In this document: positions 26,065-34,580 of the stretch, piece by piece
How positions within the stretch are numbered: the stretch's first letter is position 1
How the letters are laid out: each line of letters opens with the position of its first letter
Origin: Halovenus sp.
Lineage (GTDB): Archaea; Halobacteriota; Halobacteria; Halobacteriales; Haloarculaceae
Reading direction: 5' to 3'
Assembly: GCA_003551945.1 (NCBI GenBank)
Contig: PUNZ01000158.1
Location: 1 to 64,000 of the forward strand
Length of the DNA stretch: 64,000 nt
Position numbers and translations under genes: made by a program
Notes under the pieces: model-generated
What the model was told of the DNA's origin: nothing
The model's input: the letters and a program-made list of their open reading frames with translations, nothing else
The model's database searches: none

Positions 26065-26430
26065 ATGACTGACCTTCAGGCACTGGGCGTGGTGGGGCAC
26101 ACCTCGGGAGTTGAGGAGTCACTTCTGTTACTTAGCGTGATTATTTTAGCTGGCATTGGGACCGGAATTTTGTTTGTCGGAAGCGTGCTCGCTGCGTGGC
26201 AACGGAAGGAAGTTCGGTATCTCCTGATTTCCGCAGCAGTTGGCGCGTTATTTTTCCGTTCGTTTGTTGGGATTGGAACGGTGTACGGTATCGTTCCAAT
26301 GACGACGCATCATTTCGTCGAACACAGCCTTGACTTCCTTATCGCAGCACTGGTGTTGTATGCGGTCTACCGGAGTAAACCACGCCGCTCCGAGCAATCG
26401 TTCGATATTGATAACGACTCTTCGCAGTGA
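26065..26430 (+). CDS. small three-helix membrane protein (DUF7471-like)
   Basis: A 121-residue protein with three membrane spans (about residues 20-43, 52-70 and 83-100). A conserved-looking THHFVEHSLDF before the third span could bind metal through His. It resembles the haloarchaeal DUF7471 group, which I recall being found near NosD/NosL and copper-protein genes; this is from memory. It diverges from the winged-helix regulator, so it is probably part of the same regulated copper unit. Confidence 0.65.
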   Translation: MTDLQALGVVGHTSGVEESLLLLSVIILAGIGTGILFVGSVLAAWQRKEVRYLLISAAVGALFFRSFVGIGTVYGIVPMTTHHFVEHSLDFLIAALVLYAVYRSKPRRSEQSFDIDNDSSQ

Positions 26431-26640
26431 GCGGTGGTTCGCAGAACCGTGAGTTTTGCACCCGATTCGGAACGCATACAAAAATTTTTCAGGGTGTCTA
26501 CGATGGCTGAACATTCCATACATCACGGCAGTGCCACTCTCGTGATGAGACTGTTATAGACCAGTCAGAGATGCCCTGTTGGGTTGATTCGTTGGTTGTA
26601 CCAGAGACTACATGTGGACGTAATCCTACAGTGGGTGTGT

Positions 26641-27705
26641 ATGAAGCGTGGCAGGCAATTTGTTAATCGGCGTAACGTCCTCGGCACTGTTGGGTCAGGA
26701 GCAGTGCTTGCACTCGCTGGCTGTGTTGGAAGCGATGATGAGGCAGATGAGCCAGAGGATACTGGCGATGACTCAGCAGATGATACTGAAGACGAACCAA
26801 CGGAGCTCAGCGAACCAACAGAGTTCCCCGAAGGCGAGGAATGTACGGTTTGCAATATGATCACAGAGGAGTATCCGGAGTGGAATGCCCAACTGGTCAA
26901 AGCGGACGAAACACGAGTGTACTTTTGCTCCGCTGGATGTCTCTCTGCATACAGTTATAACCCCGAACACTTTGGTGGGGAGAATGAGACAGTCGAAAAT
27001 GTCTGGGTGACTGATTACGATACCGGCGAACTCATCGATGGGATGGACGCATACTATGTCCGGGTTCAAGCCCCAGACCACATCGATGATATCATGATGA
27101 TGAATCCGACGCCATTCGAGAGCCGGGAGGCAGCTGAATCACTCATCGACGAGTTGAACCAGGAATACGACGGAGCATACGATGTTGAGGAGGATATCAT
27201 TAGATTCGATGATTTTGACCGTGAGCTTGCGATGCACTATCGGGCCGACTTCCTTAACGGAGATGATGATGGCCACGACCACGGAAACGACGAGGATGCT
27301 GACGCTCCCGAAGAGTTTGACCTCGTGGATGGCGATGGGGAGACAATCGACACCTGGATGCGTGATCACTGGCACACCGCTGTGTCAGTCGAAGAGGGTA
27401 GTTCACGTTCGCTATATGCTGAAGCTGTTGAAGCCGACGGTGAGACAATCGACGTTGATGGCGAGCACTGGGAGTTTGACGCCCGGCTTGCAGACGGTGC
27501 GCCTGAGGACGTAATTTCGATTCACGGGCATGGCGACCACATCCATCTCAACGGCGAGACTGAGGGGTTAACGGAAATTATCTTCGAATTCTCTCACCAC
27601 GGAGAGGTTGCGCTCACGACTGAGGCGGACGCGATGACCGTTGACGTTGGAGAATACGATGACCACGGCCACGACCACGATGATGACGATGGTCATGACC
27701 ACTGA
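26641..27705 (+). CDS. nosL: NosL-domain lipoprotein with His-rich C-terminal domain
   Basis: A 354-residue Tat lipoprotein: signal RRNVLGTVGSGAVLALAGC (residues 10-28), acidic linker, then a NosL domain with CTVCNMI near residue 70, the Cys pair in YFCSAGC and ESLIDELNQEYDGAY. A His/Asp linker (GHDHGNDED) leads to a second domain of about 110 residues with HWHTAVSV, ISIHGHGDHIHL and FEFSHHGE, and the chain ends in a His/Asp tail. The second domain looks like a separate metal-binding unit fused to NosL. The ATG at 26641 is chosen over 26584 because it precedes the twin-Arg signal directly. Confidence 0.85.
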   Translation: MKRGRQFVNRRNVLGTVGSGAVLALAGCVGSDDEADEPEDTGDDSADDTEDEPTELSEPTEFPEGEECTVCNMITEEYPEWNAQLVKADETRVYFCSAGCLSAYSYNPEHFGGENETVENVWVTDYDTGELIDGMDAYYVRVQAPDHIDDIMMMNPTPFESREAAESLIDELNQEYDGAYDVEEDIIRFDDFDRELAMHYRADFLNGDDDGHDHGNDEDADAPEEFDLVDGDGETIDTWMRDHWHTAVSVEEGSSRSLYAEAVEADGETIDVDGEHWEFDARLADGAPEDVISIHGHGDHIHLNGETEGLTEIIFEFSHHGEVALTTEADAMTVDVGEYDDHGHDHDDDDGHDH

Positions 27706-28126
27706 TACAACGACGAAAGCCCGCTGACGCCATCCTCCGTACGTTTCCCTGGGTCCCCGTTCTCTCCGACAACCAATCCACTTTGTCAAGAAAGCAAGGA
27801 TATTCCTGTCCGAATGATACGTTCAGCCGGCTGGACATAGTACCTGTCAGAATAATCCTGCACTGGGTTGAGCGGTTGTCATGCCAATGCCGTTCGTGCT
27901 TATTCCAATCCGCTAATCTATACAAGATAGGCTATACTCACATCTCGACTGGAGATAATCAATTATCTCTGTCAAAAGCAACTGACCATGCAATCGCAAC
28001 GACCAGGCATGGAGGAGTTCCCAGCCGCGATGGCGAAAGAGACTGGACACACCGTTCGAGTAGCCGACTCACAGTCAACGAAATTCGCGGTCACAGACGA
28101 CTAATGTTCCAAGATGGTATGACACC
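27706..28126. other. intergenic region with no clear gene
   Basis: No protein of convincing composition fills this 420-base gap between the NosL-type gene and thyX. A long forward frame from 27783 reads as Cys/Ser/Arg-rich chance sequence. One short frame at 27988-28104 is listed separately as a weak candidate. Confidence 0.5.
27988..28104 (+). CDS. possible 38-residue protein
   Basis: An ATG-started frame encodes a chain beginning MQSQRPGMEEFPAAMAKETG and ending TKFAVTDD, with haloarchaeal-like acidic composition. It has no known motif and could equally be the broken end of a lost gene. It converges with thyX. Confidence 0.25.
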   Translation: MQSQRPGMEEFPAAMAKETGHTVRVADSQSTKFAVTDD

Positions 28127-28870
28127 TTACGGTGCGAGTCGGTTTTTCCGATTTTTCATCTTCTCGTTATAATACTCGAACGTAATCGGACACCACTCGG
28201 AGGCGAGGTCAAGCACCTGTTCTGTCATCTCCCGAATCTCCCATTGGGCATCAGCAGCAGCACGCATATCGGCCACGTGCATCAACATCCGGGCGTTCAT
28301 CGACATTACGAGATTGACTTTCGAACCGATTGGGAGGACATACCGTGCATCCTCCGGTGGCATGCCGAGTTCGAGCAACTCCTGATATGATTCAAAAGCG
28401 TTCTCGACAGTATCGCGGAACAACTTGTCTCGCTTCGCGGCGGTTTCTTCGTCGACCGCACCAGTTTCTTGATTGCGACCAACCCATTCAGGGTCCGTTG
28501 CAGATGGGGGAATCACGATCATTTCTCCCTCACGAACATTGGCTGGGTCAACCGAATCAAATGAGACATACCGCATCGACTGCACATCAAAGGAGACGTG
28601 TCGGTGTCGGGTGAGCTGTGCCATACACGACCGGCTGATTCCCTCTATTGCGAACGTTGCATGTGGATGCTCAAACGGTCCGTAGTGCCCATGAGCCAAG
28701 AGGTGGTGGATGAGCGTCTCTTTTTGTTCTTCGAGCGTTTCACCCTCAACTGATTCCATGACCTCCTCAAATGGCGTCTCAGCGACGAACGCCTCCATGT
28801 AGTCGTTGCGAGCAGCCTGACAAATAAGTCGCTCCGGCGTTTCAGTTGCTTCGAGCAGCCTAACTTCCAT
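28127..28870 (-). CDS. thyX: FAD-dependent thymidylate synthase ThyX
   Basis: A 247-residue flavoenzyme that makes dTMP from dUMP with methylene-tetrahydrofolate and NAD(P)H. The ThyX motif RHRxxSxxxxSxRY is complete as RHRHVSFDVQSMRY at residues 88-101. HHLLAHGHYGPFEHP precedes it, and SKVNLVMSMNARMLMHV near residue 193 matches the C-terminal substrate region. No thyA is seen in the window. A strong ribosome-binding site and a TATA-like box support the ATG at 28870. Its substrates come from dUTPase (6635) and folate enzymes (52144-53996). Confidence 0.95.
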   Translation of the reverse strand: MEVRLLEATETPERLICQAARNDYMEAFVAETPFEEVMESVEGETLEEQKETLIHHLLAHGHYGPFEHPHATFAIEGISRSCMAQLTRHRHVSFDVQSMRYVSFDSVDPANVREGEMIVIPPSATDPEWVGRNQETGAVDEETAAKRDKLFRDTVENAFESYQELLELGMPPEDARYVLPIGSKVNLVMSMNARMLMHVADMRAAADAQWEIREMTEQVLDLASEWCPITFEYYNEKMKNRKNRLAP

Positions 28871-28877
28871 ACAAAAT

Positions 28878-28882
28878 CCTCC
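28878..28882 (-). promoter_or_regulatory. ribosome-binding site of thyX
   Basis: The minus strand reads GGAGG seven bases before the thyX ATG. A taatata lies about 20 bases further upstream, too close to the ATG for a leaderless start, so this is one of the leadered genes of the window. Confidence 0.45.
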
Positions 28883-28941
28883 GGTCGGGAGACTATATTA
28901 CTGACGGATAGCAAAAGCGTCGCTTGTGACTAAAGCGGGCG

Positions 28942-30420
28942 TTATTCCAACTCCTCACGCAACAACTGATTGACCTCGCCAGGGTCAGCACTGCCACCGG
29001 TCTGAGCCATAACCTGTCCGACGAGGAAATTCAATGCACCCCCTTCGCCGTTGTGATAATCCTCGACTGCATCAGGATTCTCTTCGATGGCAGTCGTCAC
29101 AGCGGCTTTGACCGCATCGCCGCTGGTTTTGCCAAGTCCCTCCTCAGCAACGATTGTGGCGGGTCCTCGTCCGTCATCAAGCATCGACCGAAGAACCGTT
29201 TCACGGGCGTTTTTCGCTGTAATCTCGTCAGTTGCAACGAGTTCAATAAGAGCTTTTACCTCGTCAAGGCGACTCTGGATGTCCGTGATTGTCATATCCC
29301 GATAGTTGAGTTCGCCAAGGAGTTCATCCGCAACCCACGTTGCGGCGAGTTCCGCATCGAACTCCGCCGCAACATCCTCGTAGAAGTCTGCAACTTGCTT
29401 CGTGCTGGTAAGTTTATCGGCGGCCTCGCTATCAAGGTCGTACTCCGCTTGGAACCGTTCGCGCCGGGCGTCAGGCAATTCAGGTATCTCGATTTGCTCT
29501 TTCCAGTCTGCAACTTGTAACGGCGGGAGGTCAGCCTCACGGAAATAGCGGTAATCTTTCTCCTCTTCTTTCGAGCGCATCGAGACGGTGATGCCACGCG
29601 CCTCATCCCAGTGCCGGGTCTCCTGCTCGACGCCACGTCCGCGTTTGATTGCGTTTTTCTGTCGCTGGGCTTCGTAGGCAAGCGCCTTCTCTGCACCTTT
29701 GTGACTGGAGATATTTTTCACTTCAGTGCGGTTAGCATCAGCAAGCACATCTTCGGGGATAGACCCATCTTCAGCAATCTTGTCTCCCTTGACGATTGAG
29801 AGGTTTGCATCGATACGGAGACTTCCATCACGTGCGGAATCAAAAACGCCGAGATACTCAAGCACTTCTTCAAGTTTCGAAAGGAACGCTCGTACTTCAC
29901 TTGCCCCCCTGAAATCGGGCTCAGTAACGATTTCCATCAGCGGCACGCCAGCACGGTTGTAATCGACGAGCGTGTACTCTGCCGTGTCGATAGAACCGCC
30001 TTTGTGTTTCAGACTGCCGGGGTCTTCTTCGAGATGTGCGCGCCGAATCCGAATCGTGCGCCGCTCGCCCGCTACCAAACACTCGAGTTCGCCGTCTTGA
30101 CAGATAGGCTCATCATACTGAGTAATCTGAAAGTTTTTGGGGAGGTCAGGATAGTAATAATTTTTGCGGTGAAATCGCGTTTCCTCGGGGATTGTCGCGT
30201 CGATGGCCTTTCCAATCTTGACTGCAGATTCGACGGCAGCCTCGTTAAGCACCGGCAACGCACCGGGGAGGCCGAGACAGACAGGACAGGTATGCCCGTT
30301 TGGCTCATCTGTCGGTGCCGTCGAGCAGCCACAGAAGATTTTGGTATCGGTTTCGAGCTGGACGTGGACCTCCAGCCCGATGACCACCGAAAGCTCGCGT
30401 TCCTCCTGTGTTTGCGCCAT
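28942..30420 (-). CDS. gatB: Asp-tRNA(Asn)/Glu-tRNA(Gln) amidotransferase subunit B
   Basis: A 492-residue GatB with the signature GLEVHVQL near residue 15, a zinc site (FCGCSTA and CPVCLGLPGA), YNRAGVPLMEIVTEPDF near residue 150 and a C-terminal YqeY-like tRNA-binding domain that ends NQLLREELE. With GatA and GatC it converts misacylated Asp-tRNA-Asn or Glu-tRNA-Gln using ammonia from glutamine. gatA and gatC are not in the window. It is transcribed toward thyX. Confidence 0.95.
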   Translation of the reverse strand: MAQTQEERELSVVIGLEVHVQLETDTKIFCGCSTAPTDEPNGHTCPVCLGLPGALPVLNEAAVESAVKIGKAIDATIPEETRFHRKNYYYPDLPKNFQITQYDEPICQDGELECLVAGERRTIRIRRAHLEEDPGSLKHKGGSIDTAEYTLVDYNRAGVPLMEIVTEPDFRGASEVRAFLSKLEEVLEYLGVFDSARDGSLRIDANLSIVKGDKIAEDGSIPEDVLADANRTEVKNISSHKGAEKALAYEAQRQKNAIKRGRGVEQETRHWDEARGITVSMRSKEEEKDYRYFREADLPPLQVADWKEQIEIPELPDARRERFQAEYDLDSEAADKLTSTKQVADFYEDVAAEFDAELAATWVADELLGELNYRDMTITDIQSRLDEVKALIELVATDEITAKNARETVLRSMLDDGRGPATIVAEEGLGKTSGDAVKAAVTTAIEENPDAVEDYHNGEGGALNFLVGQVMAQTGGSADPGEVNQLLREELE

Positions 30421-30540
30421 TACCCGCCGTTCGGCACCAGCAGGCTAAACGCTTTTGGAGCGACGGTATTTTTCAACCTGTTATAGACACTAGCTTGAGA
30501 AAGCGAAACCTATCTGTACCCTGGAGCCATTTTGTGGCTT

Positions 30541-31794
30541 ATGCGTATTGAAGTGCGCCCGCTGGTGGCTGTCGTGATTCTTTTTATCGCTTTAGCCGTC
30601 TTACTTGGTGGGTCGACAGTTGTTGGTGCACTTACCGGAACGCCAGTTACGGAAACACAGGTCGAGCCCGAAATCGAAACAGTCGAGTTAAAAGATGGCT
30701 CCGAACTCTGGCCGTATACCTCCCGTTCACAGAGCGTCTCAGATAGAACCCTCGCGCTGAATGTGATTGTCTACGGTGATGCGACGACAACGCGGGAGCT
30801 CTTACAAACGGAAGGATTCGGTGATGTCACCTGGGAGGAGATGGATGACAATGAAACGGACATTGCGCCAACCGAAGTCACCTTCAACCAGAGTGGACTC
30901 GGGTTGGGTGACGCTGACGGGGCAATTCGGTATACCTACGTTGAAGACCCTGACGGGAACGAATACTGGCTCGATGAAAGCTATCAGCTCAAGGACGGGA
31001 CCTATCTTGGAGCTCGAAATCATCTCCGTGCATACGAGGACCCTCACGCGGGCCAGTGGACTGTCTTCCAAGGACACACCGAACATTGGGATTGGTTCCA
31101 GGCTCGGCACAACGTCCACTCGATAGAGGAATCGCAATCGGTAGTCGAGTTGCACTTTGTGGACAACCCGTTGGTTGAAGACCTCGTCCGTGAAAGATGG
31201 GGGAACGACCGTGGCTCAGATTCTGACGGATGGGCCACTGTCGTTGACCTCGACGAAGAGTTTGCAACGCTCTTGCTTGGTGCAATCCTGATTGCCTCCA
31301 TCCAAACCGCTCGGATGCGCGAATTCATTCACGATGATGATGTCAAACTCGTCTATCAGGGTGCGTTCGTAGTAGGGAGTCTCGTTGCACTCATGATGTT
31401 CGTCAGGTTTGGCGCTATCTGGGCAGAGGGCCAATTCCCAAACATCTATCCAAATACAGTCGCCGCGATGTTCTTTCCCTTCTTGGCCATAGGCATGCCC
31501 ATTGCCGTGTATCTAATTGCGAGGCCATTGGATAGGCTCCCGGCCTTTGCCGCAGGCTCGTCCGGGTTTTTCATCGCCTTATTGGTCGATTACACCTATC
31601 TACAGGTTACAGCACTTCCGCTCGATACCCTGCTTCAGCATGTCGCGTTGGCAATCGCGCTTGGATTTATCGCCGCTGGTGCATCGAAAACAGCCAGAGA
31701 TCCAGAAACAGATTTAGGATACGTCCGTACGGGTGCGCTACTCTGGGCAGTCGCCATAATAATACCCCTGCTCGTTCACATCCCAATTATCTAA
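30541..31794 (+). CDS. uncharacterised membrane protein with large extracellular domain
   Basis: A 417-residue protein. Residues 5-30 are a signal anchor, residues 31-235 are outside the cell and soluble, and residues 240-417 hold about six membrane segments. The outside domain contains YLGARNHLRAYEDPHAGQW and, further on, HTEHWDWFQARHNVHSI, His/Trp-rich blocks vaguely like the LssY C-terminal domain; that similarity is tentative. The ATG at 30541 starts MRIEVRPLVAVVI. It converges with the cluster that ends at 31805 and could be unrelated to it. Function unknown. Confidence 0.7.
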   Translation: MRIEVRPLVAVVILFIALAVLLGGSTVVGALTGTPVTETQVEPEIETVELKDGSELWPYTSRSQSVSDRTLALNVIVYGDATTTRELLQTEGFGDVTWEEMDDNETDIAPTEVTFNQSGLGLGDADGAIRYTYVEDPDGNEYWLDESYQLKDGTYLGARNHLRAYEDPHAGQWTVFQGHTEHWDWFQARHNVHSIEESQSVVELHFVDNPLVEDLVRERWGNDRGSDSDGWATVVDLDEEFATLLLGAILIASIQTARMREFIHDDDVKLVYQGAFVVGSLVALMMFVRFGAIWAEGQFPNIYPNTVAAMFFPFLAIGMPIAVYLIARPLDRLPAFAAGSSGFFIALLVDYTYLQVTALPLDTLLQHVALAIALGFIAAGASKTARDPETDLGYVRTGALLWAVAIIIPLLVHIPII

Positions 31795-31804
31795 GGACTG
31801 CGCC

Positions 31805-32059
31805 TCAATCCGCCTGCGGTTCATCCGGACTAGTGTACGGCCGCTCCCATGTCGGCGTTACACGGCTGTAAATAAGCACACCGAGGAAGACGATGAAATA
31901 GAGGAGCCACCGGTGATAATCAATCAGTTCAAAAATCGATACTGCGACAATTATCCACGTGGCGAGGATGGCACCATCGACAATAATTCTTCCGCCGTTA
32001 TGTCGGAGGTACGCTTTCAGCCGCTCCCGTCGTGAGTTGATTCGTGGATGGTCTGACAT
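31805..32059 (-). CDS. small membrane protein
   Basis: An 84-residue protein with a basic N-terminus (RINSRRERLKAYLRH) and two membrane spans (about residues 25-45 and 50-66). A short acidic tail follows. It lies 80 bases behind the methyltransferase gene on the same strand, so it may be the last gene of the biosynthetic cluster. No motif identifies a function. Confidence 0.65.
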   Translation of the reverse strand: MSDHPRINSRRERLKAYLRHNGGRIIVDGAILATWIIVAVSIFELIDYHRWLLYFIVFLGVLIYSRVTPTWERPYTSPDEPQAD

Positions 32060-32139
32060 GGTAGCCGCCTAGTATACGAGCTATGTTTCTGTTTACGTAT
32101 AGCTGTTTGGTTGGGAATACACTAGCTGAAATTCCCCCG

Positions 32140-33018
32140 TTAAAACTGACAGAGAATATCCAGATTATGAGCAATAAAGGTCAACGACTCATCATCGAGC
32201 TGATGCTCGCGCGTCTCAACCCAGTGTTCAAAGTGTTCCTCCTGGTCAGGAGTAAGCGAAAGCTCCGATACCGCAGTAGAGAGGCTTGAAAGCAAAAATC
32301 CCAGAACAGCGCGCTCGTCCGCTGGGTAGGTCCCATCGACTGGTCGAATAATCCAATCAGAGCCGCCAACGGAAACAATATGCCCGTCATAAGTGGAAAC
32401 CAATTCAAGCAGCCTTCTTCCGGACTTTGGGCCCCCTGCTCGCTGAGCCATATGCTGATGATATTTGGCAGTCACCAGGTCATCAAACGAGTGAGTCGGG
32501 GCAAACCCGGTGAATCCATCGAACGTTATCGGGGCATACAACAACCCACCCGGCGCAAGGAGGTCGCGAATATGTGAGAGTGCATCCTTGAGCGGGACCA
32601 AATCAAGAAACGCACAGGCAATGATGGCATCCGGATTTCCTGTGACATCGAACGCATTGTCCTGTTCGACCGAAATGTGAATCTTCTGTCTCCCACGGAC
32701 TGCTTCAAACTGACCATCACGTGCACTCTGGTGGTCAACAGTGAAGCCGAGCCTGCTGAGTTGTTCTGGAATCTGACTACGGGCACGCTCAACGTGACCC
32801 GGCTCTTTTTCGATAGCCCGGTATGAGACCGATTCCGGAATCATATCCCACTCAAGCAATCTTACCGGCATTGTTCCGGTTCCTGCACCAAATTCAACAA
32901 TTCGGAGTTCCTCCGCCGTTCGTGCCTGCAGCCGATTGGCAAAGGCATCGAGAACCCGTTCGTTGAGCGACCGGTCATCTACAGTTCGTTTTGCGCTGAG
33001 ATAGCGTACTTCGTCCAT
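32140..33018 (-). CDS. class I SAM-dependent methyltransferase
   Basis: A 292-residue protein with a Rossmann methyltransferase core. Motif I is IVEFGAGTGTMPVRL near residue 41, an acidic residue at the end of strand 2 is in YRAIEKEPGHV near residue 66, and AIIACAFLDLVPLKDAL near residue 134 forms motif IV/V. The C-terminal 110 residues form a helical cap specific to its group. The substrate is unknown. It starts one base before the glycosyltransferase stop, so the genes are tightly coupled within the pterin-synthase/CDP-alcohol cluster. Confidence 0.8.
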   Translation of the reverse strand: MDEVRYLSAKRTVDDRSLNERVLDAFANRLQARTAEELRIVEFGAGTGTMPVRLLEWDMIPESVSYRAIEKEPGHVERARSQIPEQLSRLGFTVDHQSARDGQFEAVRGRQKIHISVEQDNAFDVTGNPDAIIACAFLDLVPLKDALSHIRDLLAPGGLLYAPITFDGFTGFAPTHSFDDLVTAKYHQHMAQRAGGPKSGRRLLELVSTYDGHIVSVGGSDWIIRPVDGTYPADERAVLGFLLSSLSTAVSELSLTPDQEEHFEHWVETREHQLDDESLTFIAHNLDILCQF

Positions 33019-33019
33019 C

Positions 33020-34129
33020 TTAGTTCACCGTTGAGTCCTGAACCGTATTCGAAACTCGTTCAGCAGGTGTTTCCCCATCCGCGAGAGCGAGCAGAAACTC
33101 TCGGACACGAGACAACGAGGTTTCCCAGTTGGGATGTGTTTGGGCCTGCTTCAATGCGCCAACCGCTAGTGAAGCAAGCAGCTCTCTGTTTTGTTGAACC
33201 ACTTCTACTACGGTCTGAATTTGTCCTGGATTGCCGGGGTCAACAAGAAATCCCGACTCACCATCTGTAATGTACTCACTTGCACCGCCAATTGCCGAAG
33301 CTATCGGGACAACACCATACTCCATCGCCTCTAGGTAGACCATCCCGAACGATTCGTACTGAGAGGGGACAATGAGCACATGCGAGCGCTGCAATAACCG
33401 GGTTAACTCATCAGTCGAAACCGGCCCATGAACTGTTATTTGTCCATCTAATCCATGCCGACCGATAGTCGACTGCACACGGGCGACGTACTCCGGGTGG
33501 GCTTCAAGTGCACCAACAATATCTGCAGTCCATGACCCCTCCACGTTGTTCAGGGCATCCACCAGTGTCAGCGTCTCCTTCCGTGGGGAGACGGTGCCGA
33601 CAAAGAGTACCCGAAGTGGGTCCGTATGAGCTCTTCGTCGGACGTCTTCAGGTGTCAGGGCTGCCTGTTCAGTTCTGCCGCCCGGGTACGCAACAAGTGA
33701 CGGCATATCTGTGAGGGTCTCGACACGGCGCTGGGTATCATTGCTTGTGGAAATTGTGGCATCGACGCTTCGAAGGTACGAACGTTCAATCCTCCTGACC
33801 AAGAGTCGATTCCAGCGTCGAGGCGGACCTGCGCGTAGAAGATGCACCAGCGAAACGATAGCCGTGGGTTCGTGAAGCCGTCGATTGACTTGCCAGAGGG
33901 AGGGATGGCAAAGTTCGTCCTGGAGAAGGATATCATAGGGCTGGTTGAGCCGGCGTCTTAACGAACCGGAAAGTCCTGCAAATAGATTTGCTGCATACCC
34001 TCGCTGTGAAATTGAAATTACGTCAACGGAATCTCCTTCGGCACGCAAGTGTTCGACAAGTTTGCGGTCATACCGGTAGCCACCGGAGGTTTGGTCAAGA
34101 CTCCCGTACACGACACATCCGATATCCAT
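33020..34129 (-). CDS. glycosyltransferase family 4 (GT-B fold)
   Basis: A 369-residue GT-B enzyme. The N-terminal domain opens MDIGCVVYGSLDQTSGGYRY, an acceptor-binding glycine loop. The C-terminal domain begins at FVGTVSPRKETLTLVDAL near residue 178 and carries the donor-binding EX7E motif ESFGMVYLE in PSQYESFGMVYLEAMEYG near residue 270. It transfers a sugar from a nucleotide donor, and the acceptor is unknown. The ATG at 34129 is chosen over 34225, which would overlap the previous gene. It lies two bases after the pterin-synthase homologue and one before the methyltransferase. Confidence 0.86.
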   Translation of the reverse strand: MDIGCVVYGSLDQTSGGYRYDRKLVEHLRAEGDSVDVISISQRGYAANLFAGLSGSLRRRLNQPYDILLQDELCHPSLWQVNRRLHEPTAIVSLVHLLRAGPPRRWNRLLVRRIERSYLRSVDATISTSNDTQRRVETLTDMPSLVAYPGGRTEQAALTPEDVRRRAHTDPLRVLFVGTVSPRKETLTLVDALNNVEGSWTADIVGALEAHPEYVARVQSTIGRHGLDGQITVHGPVSTDELTRLLQRSHVLIVPSQYESFGMVYLEAMEYGVVPIASAIGGASEYITDGESGFLVDPGNPGQIQTVVEVVQQNRELLASLAVGALKQAQTHPNWETSLSRVREFLLALADGETPAERVSNTVQDSTVN

Positions 34130-34131
34130 CG

Positions 34132-34509
34132 TTACAGCGTAGTTGTGTACCCAACCGTGGCAACATCGTCTTCCTGAACGGAAATCTCGAGTTTGGTAGC
34201 CATCTCTGGTGAAATCTCCTCGCAAAGCCGCGATGCAAAGAGACGAGCGAGGTGTTCAGCGCTTGGATTGAGGCCCTCAAACGGGGGGAGGTCGTTCAAC
34301 AGTTGGTCCCGGAAAAACTCGGCTGTCACGTCCATCCCCGCACAGACTTCGTCGATATCGATAAGATACCCAAACTCGTTCAGGTCAGGCCCTTGAAACG
34401 TGGCTTCGACAGTAAATGTGTGTGAGTGCGGTTCTCCTTCCGGACCCGGCTCTGGAACCGTGAGATAATGCTGGGCAACGAAGGTACGAGAAACAGCGAC
34501 ACTGTACAT
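34132..34509 (-). CDS. 6-pyruvoyl-tetrahydropterin synthase / QueD homologue, atypical
   Basis: A 125-residue T-fold protein. The zinc ligands can be placed: His in FVAQHYL near residue 13 and the His pair in EPHSHTF near residues 27-29. FGYLIDIDEV and a glutamate region (SAEHLARLFASRL) follow, as in the family. The catalytic Cys that normally sits in CxxxHGH is absent (the stretch is VPEPGPEGEPHSH), so this is unlikely to be a standard QueD or PTPS. It lies two bases before the glycosyltransferase and 71 bases after the dehydrogenase gene, inside a conserved-looking operon. The ATG at 34509 is chosen. Confidence 0.8.
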   Translation of the reverse strand: MYSVAVSRTFVAQHYLTVPEPGPEGEPHSHTFTVEATFQGPDLNEFGYLIDIDEVCAGMDVTAEFFRDQLLNDLPPFEGLNPSAEHLARLFASRLCEEISPEMATKLEISVQEDDVATVGYTTTL

Positions 34510-34580
34510 ATAACGCGATTGCTTGGCAGCGTAAAAAAGACACACCCAAACAGAGTGGGCCATTGTGTCGACTCTTTCAG

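Noticed and set aside
27783..28172. Forward frame of 129 codons before thyX
   Set aside because: It has many Cys, Ser and Arg and no family features, and its end overlaps the thyX gene on the other strand.
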